NCBI GenBank assembly: GCA_023853785.1
Contig: JAJIRX010000681.1
Location: 558,001 to 622,000 of the forward strand
DNA length: 64,000 nucleotides
DNA from: Psilocybe azurescens
Lineage: Eukaryota > Basidiomycota > Agaricomycetes > Agaricales > Agrocybaceae
Direction of reading: 5' to 3'
Made by a program: the position numbers and the translations under genes
Notes under the pieces: model-generated
What the model saw: only the letters and a program-made list of their open reading frames with translations
The model's database searches: none
What the model was told of the DNA's origin: nothing
Shown here: positions 56,989-64,000 of the stretch, piece by piece
How positions within the stretch are numbered: position 1 is the first letter of the stretch
How the letters are laid out: each line of letters begins with the position of its first letter

Positions 56989-59900
56989 CTAAATACCTTC
57001 ATCAGCGCCAATCAGCCACCCAATACCCTTGGAAAACGCCCTTGAGGCCTGGCTTGAAACATCCTCGCCATCTGTCCTTCGAGAACTTTCACTTCGAGGC
57101 GAAGTTCTTTCATCTGCATCTGAGGCTTGTGATCGAGCACGGTGTCCAACAGCGAAAGGAAAATTGGCAGCAACGGACTTGAATGTCCTGCTGGCCAGTG
57201 CAGCTGCATCTGGAGTACTGAGCAATGGCGGCGAGGGCACATGGAAGTCTTGGAGTCTCGCGCGCAAAGAAGACGCTACATTGCCAGGTACGGTGTCCAC
57301 CTTGCGGGGACTCATAATCGTATCTCCGGTGCGCCTTCGCTGAAGTTTTTCTTCGCGAGTTTGTATGTTTTCTTTTCTAATTTGCGCCAGGCAGTCAAAA
57401 CGTCGTTAATTTGGTCAGCAGGACACAGTTGGAGCGCATAGCCCAACAATGTCATCTTTTGGGGCAGATCGTTATATTCTTGCTGACGGCCAAGCTGATA
57501 GCAGGCAATCCAGCAGACTTCTGATGCCTCTTTAACTCTTTCGTCATCTGTGCCAAGTGATGTTTCATGTCGTAGCTTCATTACGGTGCGCACCATGCGT
57601 TCGTTATTCTCGCGAGCACGCGAAAAATCTTCGACCTGGAGAGCAGTATCTGCTAGCATGGCCAGGACCTTGACCTCTGCAACAGAGTCACCAGCGTAGC
57701 CCAACTTGTTGGAAAGTTCCAATATAACTTGCGTGTGTTTATATGTATCAGTATTGCTGGAAATGACACGAGAGATGAGGTTGAGCCTATCCTTCGTAAG
57801 GCGGATTTCGAGGGGCGATATCGTAAGACCGTGTTTAGAAGGGACATTGAAGGAACATATGCGTGACGTAGCCTCGATGAAATTTCTCTCTCTCATGATG
57901 GCTTCAGACGGATGAGGTACATCCAGGCTAGATCGTAATTAGCCTGTTGTAGTTTAATCTTATAGAGGGTATTCGTACCAATCATAGGCTAGCTTCATGT
58001 CACCAAACTTATAGTTGCCAGAACTTGCATTGTCGTAAAACTCGCGCGAGCACGAGAGGCACACAGATTCAATTATTTCTTGACTGAGGTTTATTTTGTG
58101 ATGTGGCCCAAAAACCATTGTCTTGGCAATGTCGAAGTCTACATATAAATCAACATGATTAGCAAAGTAGACCTAGCGTCAAAGATCATATGTACTTACT
58201 GCCACTGCTTAGCAATCCAAATAAGAATATATTGTCAATCTCGTCTTTGGACAACAAGCAAAAGGCGCCTCGCGAATTTGGATCTCCACCACCCGTGAGC
58301 TTTCGCATATCTTTGAGCAACCATTCCCAATCTTCGATTCCGTTGAGTCTATCATCTTTGCCACCAGCTCGTCTTGCCATTCTATTTGCCCAAGCTTTCT
58401 GTTCTTTGGCATCTCCACTACTTTGCAAAAACCAACGGAGCGGAGCAGGGACGCTCCATCGAGACAAAATTTCTCCCGATTCGAGATGGACATCAAGAAT
58501 GTCGAGAGCTTTAGATAAAGAAGCATAGGGCAGTGGCTGGAAGAATAGAAGTAAATCGTGCGCGGTACATGGTCGTTGATTAGTGCTTGGAGTCACAAAT
58601 GTTCCCAGAGAAGCCACAGTTGTGTCTGCAGCTTCCTCGTTACCATCTTCATCCTTTGCGACATCCCACACAGGCAGACATTCGAATATACTGCTCATTG
58701 TGGCCCATTCGGTGAGGCTATCGCTTCCGTACAGGAGAGCAAGAGCAAGTCGGGCCATATCTTCGTCGTCTTTTATTATTCTTTGAGAAGAAGGAAGCGT
58801 AGGCTTAGAGGCGTTGAATATGGCTGCTGCAAGCTCAAGGGAAGTTGACAAAATGTATTCGTGGAGAATCCGAGTAGGAAGGGAAGGGTCTGGTGCGCCA
58901 GCGCGTTCTGCCCTTGCCTCGAGAACAAAGAGATACGGCATAACGAGGTGAGGTATATCTTGAGCAATGCTGTCTGTGGTTGAGTGAGCCAGATAAGCGC
59001 GAACGACTGCGATTGGGTCCATAGAATACCAACAGTCAAGAGTCCAGTCATCGTCAACACTGGAACCCTGAGGCGCGTCGTACACTAGTCGAGACAGGAG
59101 GCTGAGTTCTTCTCCGAGTTCATCGAGCTGAGGTATGCCTTGCGACGCGCCATGTTGAACCACAGCTAAAGCGATGTCAATCATGCCCGTGGACCTCATC
59201 ACAAGGTTCACGCGGTTTTTGTACCACATACAAAGTTCTTCTGCTGTCAGAGGGTTTGCAATACTTGTAAATAAGATTTCCTCGTTAGATTCTATTGATG
59301 GAAGTGAGGAGATGTGAACTTGAATAGCCTCCTGGATGCCTGGTAGTTCCGAGATATCTTGCACCTTCCTCCAACTATCTTCATTCCAAATCCCTTCTTT
59401 ATTCGATGAAATCTCCAGGGAAGGGAAAAGCCCGCGACAGAGTGATGGGTGGGTGTGCTCCGGAATGCAATCTAGCACTTTAAAGCGAGCGGGCCATAGA
59501 GTGACACTATGTTTTTGACAAAGAACCCTGAGAGCTTCAAGCGCTTCCAGGGAGGCTAGTTTGCAGGCCGACCATAGTATGTCATTTTGAAAAAGTTGGC
59601 CAGAGTAAGGGGTGGAGGTCTAGCAGAACTCGATGGTGGTGTGGTTTTGTTTGATACAGCTGTATTTCCATCCGCCCAAGGGTCATCTTCCCATTCGTCA
59701 TCAACTTCATCAACTTGTATTTCATCGTTTTGGGGAAATGGGTCTCCATTTCGACATATGTGTTGAGTCTGTCAAGGCGGTGAAGGAGGACATGGCGCAG
59801 ATGGCAAAGCAGTGCGTCAGTAGGTGATGTTTGGAAGTGGGCACGCAATGCATCACGGCTCGCATTAGGTGAGGTATTTTGCGACGGTGCTGCAAGAGCA

Positions 59901-60115
59901 ATTATATCATTGCATCTCTCGACAACCCGTTCTGTGCGTGATATGCCGAGAGTTAGCAGGGCGCGTTGAGTAGGCGTGTCATTCAGTACGCGATCCACAC
60001 ATGCCGAAACCACCCATAGGTCGTCGTGAACATGGCCAAGAATGTTGTGAACGTCGTCGGTGGTAAGCTGAGCATTGTCAAGGGTGGTCCAGGCAGTGGT
60101 CGGAGGGGAACGCAT
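56989..60115 (-). CDS. SEC39: Sec39-domain protein (Dsl1/NRZ tethering complex)
   Basis: Sec39 (NBAS in animals) is part of the ER tether that receives COPI vesicles. The start is MRSPPTTAWTTLDNAQLTTD at 60115. The long alpha-solenoid shows NDILWSACKLASLEALEALR, WYKNRVNLVMRSTGMIDIAL, DDWTLDCWYSMDPIAVVRAY and KLTGGGDPNSRGAFCLLSKD. After two introns near 58186 and 57945 come LDVPHPSEAIMRERNFIEAT and EVCWIACYQLGRQQEYNDLP. The end is KGIGWLIGADEGI at 56989-56991. It has about 1000 residues. Missing bases break the frame at 59732-59735 (C4), 59590-59594 (T5) and 57346-57350 (A5). The tryptophan-rich solenoid strings and order fit basidiomycete Sec39 proteins. Confidence 0.83.
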
Positions 60116-60347
60116 GTCGTTGATAGTTAGGACTCAGCACTCTCAACAAGTACACGACAACATTAAAGTGCATCATCATTTCCTTATCGGGAAATTCTAC
60201 TAAAGCTACAGCACCATGTGCCCCGCACACGACTTAGTTGTCTACCGCAGTTGAGCACTTCCGACTGGGTGAACAGTATATGTACAGTAAGAATAACGTC
60301 CATCAAAATATCTCTAACCCCCGAAAAGAAGCATGAAAGAAGGAAAA

Positions 60348-61159
60348 TCAAAATAAAGTATCCTGAATTATAGAAGGTCAGTCAATCGCACGCGCTTTCT
60401 TAAGTGCAGATCCATACCTCGTCGCGTAAATATTCACCGACATCACTAAAGCATTCATGAGTGAGCTGTAACTTTGACAGAATGAGAAAAAGCCTACGCT
60501 TGATGGAAGACAATGATCGCAGTGGGGTCCAATTTTCGTGTGTCAACAGTTGACCGGGCTGTCACTCCAAAGCCCTAGGTTGACAATATTAAATTTATAA
60601 GTAGCCGTTAAAAAGACATCGACACACCAATGGTATATCTTTCATACTGAAGACAACGACACCCTGGTGCTCCGGTGTATCCTCAGTAATTCTTCCCAAA
60701 TGTGCCTTCACAACATGGTTTCCGTACAAGAAAGGCATCTCTCCGTTGGGCTTAATCCAAATCTGTGAAAAATTCAGTCAACAGCTAAAAAAAAATAGAC
60801 CTTCAAAGGGGATCCTGACTTTATATTTGGCATACTGTGCAACGTAGTCTAGGGAGGTTATGTGCAACTTGAACTTGCCACTTTTGCTGAACTTGCCAAA
60901 GCATGTTCCAAGGCTAACCAGATTGGGCCTAGCAATGGATATTCCAAGACGCATTGACGACTCAGAGACATAGTATACGCGGTCTCTATGCAATCTGAAG
61001 CAATAAGGTTCGTCTGGACGGTCGATGAGATGCACAAGATTCTTGCCCTAGATGAAATCAATTGGCATCATCATTCTAGACAAGGAGAATCGTACGGACG
61101 ATGTAATTGGCAAGCTTCGTAAAAACAGCCTTCGATTCTTCTTCTGTAAGTGGTCGCAT
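60348..61159 (-). CDS. NIP7: 60S ribosome assembly factor NIP7
   Basis: Nip7 binds pre-60S particles through a C-terminal PUA domain. The start [20 protein letters not shown] joins to [59 protein letters not shown], then the PUA part [39 protein letters not shown] and [18 protein letters not shown]. The last exon adds DTLF at 60348. Six exons fit in phase and no frame break was seen. Length near 180 residues is exactly that of the family. The first donor (gtccgt) is weak. CACGTG lies 121 bases upstream. Confidence 0.95.
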
Positions 61160-61677
61160 ATCTGCGTATGAAAAGGCACAGCTGTGCTTAAGTTGTGCTT
61201 CAAGAATATGTACTCGCTCAAAGAAAAAAAGAAATGCTAGTGAAATTAGATGACATAAGCGTTTAAAATACGACACAGGCACGTGACACATGTCAAGGCC
61301 CGGTCAACTTAAGAGTCGGCGGTGGCAACGATTGCTATCCCGCCATTGGAGAAACGGTAAACGAAGAGCGGAAGAACACTGGTAGAAGCATTAGACTTGT
61401 ACGCGTTGAGCCTCACACGTTTTTTATTGCTGATATTTGGCGTATGGTATACTATACATAGTACTTCACTGAAGTCAATCTTAAGTACATACTGAGCAGC
61501 AACCGAGTAGTGTAGCTCGCGTTTAATGTTTTAGTTTCCTACTAGCCGATAGTATTGGGGGAACATATGCCAACATATTAAGTTATAAATACAAGAACAG
61601 GAAACATACAGACAGCTTCAGAGGGGACAGACTATGCGAATTGAAAGTAAAAGTTAAACAATCAAACACATACTTAA
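61160..61677. other. Intergenic stretch upstream of NIP7 with CACGTG box
   Basis: About 518 bases. CACGTGAC is at 61280-61287. No coding pattern, repeat or RNA gene is recognised in the rest. Confidence 0.4.
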
Positions 61678-62575
61678 TTACCCTTGCACCTTTTCATAAT
61701 TATCACTGTCAGAGCTATTAGTGTTTAGCACTGGTGAGTGGTCCTTTGGTTCTGGCTGATCCACTAGCTGCGAATTAGTTATTGGCTCTACTGGTGTTTC
61801 AATTGGAACTGAGAGCCGAATACTATGTGGCCCCCAAGTGAAGTGCTGCTTCGTCTCTCTTGCCCAGTTAGAAATGCCAGACCGCCCATCCTGGCGCACG
61901 AGTGTTGAAAGACGGAAAAAAAAGTACGACGATATTGTGAAGATCGTGAGGAGAACTGCGGTAAAAAATATCGCAATAAGAATGGAGGCAAGTATGAGGG
62001 CTAGAAGACTAGTGGTTAGAGTTTGAGCCAATTGCAGGACCACCGAGTGCATACATAAAGCGAGGATTATCGCAGATGCTGTAAGGAGCGCCCCGCCCAG
62101 TGCAATTGTAGTAAGGGACGTGATTACAAAAACAGAGACGCCGCTGTGGGATGTTAAGCATATTTCAATAGAGGAAACATTGATTCGATCTTACAGGAAG
62201 GAAATTATAGGAAAGAAGCTCAGAATCAAAAAATGGCACAGAATGTCTGTACAGTATTCAGAAAATTAAGAAGGGCCACTGGTTTTCAGAGTAATTGGCA
62301 GGATAGACTAACTGCCACAATTGGGCGCTCAGCAAAAAAATGTACGACTGATTCCTAATGCAGGACGGACATAGTCTTTCTCGAGCCTGTAAATCATTTC
62401 TGTGAGCCCGCAGCGTTGTAAAGTGTAAAGAGCAGGTCGAGTAAGTAGCAGCAACTGACCGGCTTGAATAGTCTCGCACCAGTAAAATGGTGTTATCGAA
62501 CTGCGACGAAATGTCTTTGGCTTCTTTGTCATCGAATTCTCTTGGATCAGAAGAGTTGTAGTCCGCAGCGCCCAT
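61678..62575 (-). CDS. Promethin/LDAF1-like membrane protein, two frame breaks
   Basis: The start MGAADYNSSDPREFDDKEAK leads to QFDNTILLVRDYSSR and, after an intron, LEKDYVRPALGISRTFF. With one T fewer at 62334-62340 and one more at 62228-62233 it continues AERPIVA, then (intron) TFCAIFLILSFFPIISFLG, VSVFVITSLTTIALGGALL and two more hydrophobic spans before a soluble tail ending SDSDNYEKVQG. Four tightly packed hydrophobic helices with a short amphipathic N-terminal part resemble promethin (LDAF1/TMEM159), the partner of seipin in lipid-droplet formation. This identity is an inference from layout and a few residues; a generic small ER membrane protein is the alternative. It is about 230 residues. 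Confidence 0.55.
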
Positions 62576-62733
62576 GTTGTGAGCAGGTTGAATAATGTAA
62601 GATGAATGAGGGAAACGCGTTTTAACTTTGAATGTGACGTCACTATACACGTGATGACAGTATCAACAGTTCGACTCGATCTGATTTGAAATTCTAATTT
62701 CATTCACCTCAGAGTATTGTACTTACAACGATC
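62576..62733. promoter_or_regulatory. Divergent promoter with CRE-like TGACGTCA and CACGTG boxes
   Basis: Between the promethin-like gene and NRDE2, the palindrome TGACGTCA (62635-62642) sits six bases before CACGTG (62648-62653). Confidence 0.5.
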
Positions 62734-64000
62734 ATGTCTGCCCCTTCTTTCTCATCCTTCCCTCCTTCTTTCTCGTCTTTTCCAGACCTGGACGAAGGTC
62801 CTAGTGATAATGTCATGGAGTCGTCGAATAAACCTGATAAAAAGAAAAGAATGAGGCACCGTGATCACATAGTAACAGGACAAAGCACCTCCACAGAAAG
62901 AGAAGCAAGACTGGACCAGGAGCGTCGCAGGCCGAGATCAAGCAAGGACAAGGAGCGTTCACCCAGACTGCAAGGTCATGACATCTCAACTCGACTCGCC
63001 TTCAAGAGTGGCGACTCTGAGAAACCCAACCTTCTGTTTTACTCCGACTACAGAGGGGACCTGATGAATATTCGATATGGTGGACCACACACCGGCGACA
63101 TTCCTAGATATAGAATGGTTGCTGGTATGTCATGAAGTGTGTTTGGACTTAACAGCTAATAATAATTTAGGGGGCAGAAATGTGCTAGGTCTCCCCAAGG
63201 CAATGGTCGTTTTGCGGCGAGTAGGGAGGGGGCTGAAGTAGGTTTGAAATATCAACGAAAGGTTAGTGAGTCTCTGTGTAGGTTAAATCTCTATATGCTG
63301 ATCTTCAGCCAGACAGCAAGTTTAAGTACAACGGCGTCGCGAGCTTTACTATCAAAAGCCCCGACTCGACGCCTTATACCCACCTCTCGGACCAATAAAT
63401 ACGAGGAAATCGATGGATATATTAGTTTTCCTTCTCGAACTGCGCCAAGTGATGCCGACCCCTCGTACAGATCGATAAGGGTCAACAACCCTGAAATTTC
63501 AGAAAACTCATCATCGTCAGAAAGCGAAGAGGACCTCAGTTCTGACGAAGATACTGGCGATCCAATCCTTACTGCTCATCAAGAAACCCTGAAGATACTT
63601 CAACAAGAAATCGAGGTCCGACCAGACGCAGCTGATAAATGGCTCTCTTTGCTAAACCAGACTCTATCGACGATACCTATCACATCCAAGAACGCTACAA
63701 AAGCGCGTTCTGAGATTTCCGTTTCCATTCTCTCTCGTGCCATATCAGCTTCCCCACTAAATGCAAAAAACAGGAGCTTAAGATTGGCCTATCTCAGAGC
63801 TGGAGAAGAGATCTGGCATGAGAGTAAGCTTAGATCGGAATGGGAAGACGCGTTGAAAGTGGAAGATATCGAAATTCAGACTGAATGGCTAGAATGGAAG
63901 ATTCGAACAAGCAATGGAGGCGTCGATGGTGTGGTTGAGGCTGCTGTCAGGGTCCTGGATAGGATTGGTATCAAATTAGAAATCGAAAAGTCAGAATCTT
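62734..64000 (+). CDS. NRDE2: NRDE2-family RNA regulation protein, 3' end outside window
   Basis: NRDE-2 proteins act with nuclear RNA surveillance and RNAi. The start MSAPSFSSFPPSFSSFPDLD is followed by a charged Lys/Arg/Ser region, then LLFYSDYRGDLMNIRYGGPH and DIPRYRMVAG. After an intron come RNVLGLPKAMVVLRRVGRG, LKYQRKPDSKF, KYEEIDGYISFPSRT, and the HAT/TPR-like part HQETLKILQQEIEVRPDAAD, KWLSLLNQT, SPLNAKNRSLRLAYLRAGE and IQTEWLEWKIRTSNGGVDGV, typical of the NRDE2 family. The frame needs one more G at 63228-63232 and a further one-base change near 63331-63341. The gene is cut by the window end. Confidence 0.88.

Noticed and set aside
1..64000. Transposable elements, CRISPR arrays, rRNA and tRNA genes
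   Set aside because: No reverse transcriptase, transposase, long terminal repeats, spaced direct repeats, or tRNA box A/box B pairs were recognised. A tRNAscan or repeat search could still find diverged copies.

Overview
The window looks like nuclear DNA of a filamentous basidiomycete, most likely a mushroom-forming Agaricomycete. Almost every gene is split by many short introns of about 45-65 bases. Genes are packed on both strands with 100-500 bases between them, and the products match families typical of such fungi (SKN1/KRE6 glucan protein, mushroom-type F-box protein, LCCL membrane protein, UBE2O-like E2, NRDE2). I see no transposon, CRISPR array, rRNA or recognisable tRNA. The species cannot be named from the sequence alone.

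Layout. 1-1495 (+) is the 3' part of a SKN1/KRE6 gene. 1573-5295 (-) holds a possible orphan exon and a UBE2O-like E2. 5785-9960 (+) holds an F-box gene and N-acetylglutamate synthase (ARG2). 10171-14714 (-) holds a carnitine carrier (CRC1) and a fasciclin membrane protein. 14897-19873 (+) is RAV1. 20152-24101 (-) holds Rab GDI and a two-Myb nuclear protein. 24440-26944 (+) is methylmalonate-semialdehyde dehydrogenase. 27027-27750 (-) is a low-molecular-weight phosphotyrosine phosphatase. 27919-29009 (+) is an SH3BGR/thioredoxin-fold protein. 29211-30465 (-) is seipin. 30567-35464 (+) holds two unnamed conserved proteins, an LCCL membrane protein and a WW protein. 35562-40481 (+) is TRS85/TRAPPC8. 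40770-48907 (-) holds an Mpv17 protein, YHM2, a long coiled-coil protein and SHB17. 49276-53150 (+) is VPS18. 53196-53734 (-) is CGR1. 54092-56668 (+) is a Ser/Pro-rich protein. 56989-62575 (-) holds SEC39, NIP7 and a promethin-like membrane protein. 62734 to the end (+) is NRDE2, cut by the window edge.

Functional themes. Membrane traffic is over-represented: RAV1 (V-ATPase assembly), GDI (Rab recycling), TRAPPC8/Trs85, VPS18 (HOPS/CORVET) and SEC39 (Dsl1 tether). Seipin and a promethin-like protein both belong to lipid-droplet biogenesis. Mitochondrial and central metabolism is represented by ARG2, CRC1, YHM2, MMSDH and SHB17. CGR1 and NIP7 act in ribosome assembly. These are ordinary housekeeping genes; I found no cluster that amounts to a clear new multi-gene system.

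The most striking property of the window is the number of one-base reading-frame breaks. About 15 of 27 genes can be read in full only if one base is added or removed, mostly inside a homopolymer run and mostly a missing base. Because several of these genes are normally essential, sequencing or assembly error is the likeliest cause, and coordinates here are given as gene spans across such breaks. Other points of interest are three well-supported GC-AG introns (one inside a phosphatase active-site loop), a 7-base micro-exon beside the E2 catalytic cysteine, a 14-base micro-exon in KRE6, a first exon that is only the ATG in CRC1, and a repeated CACGTG box upstream of several genes.
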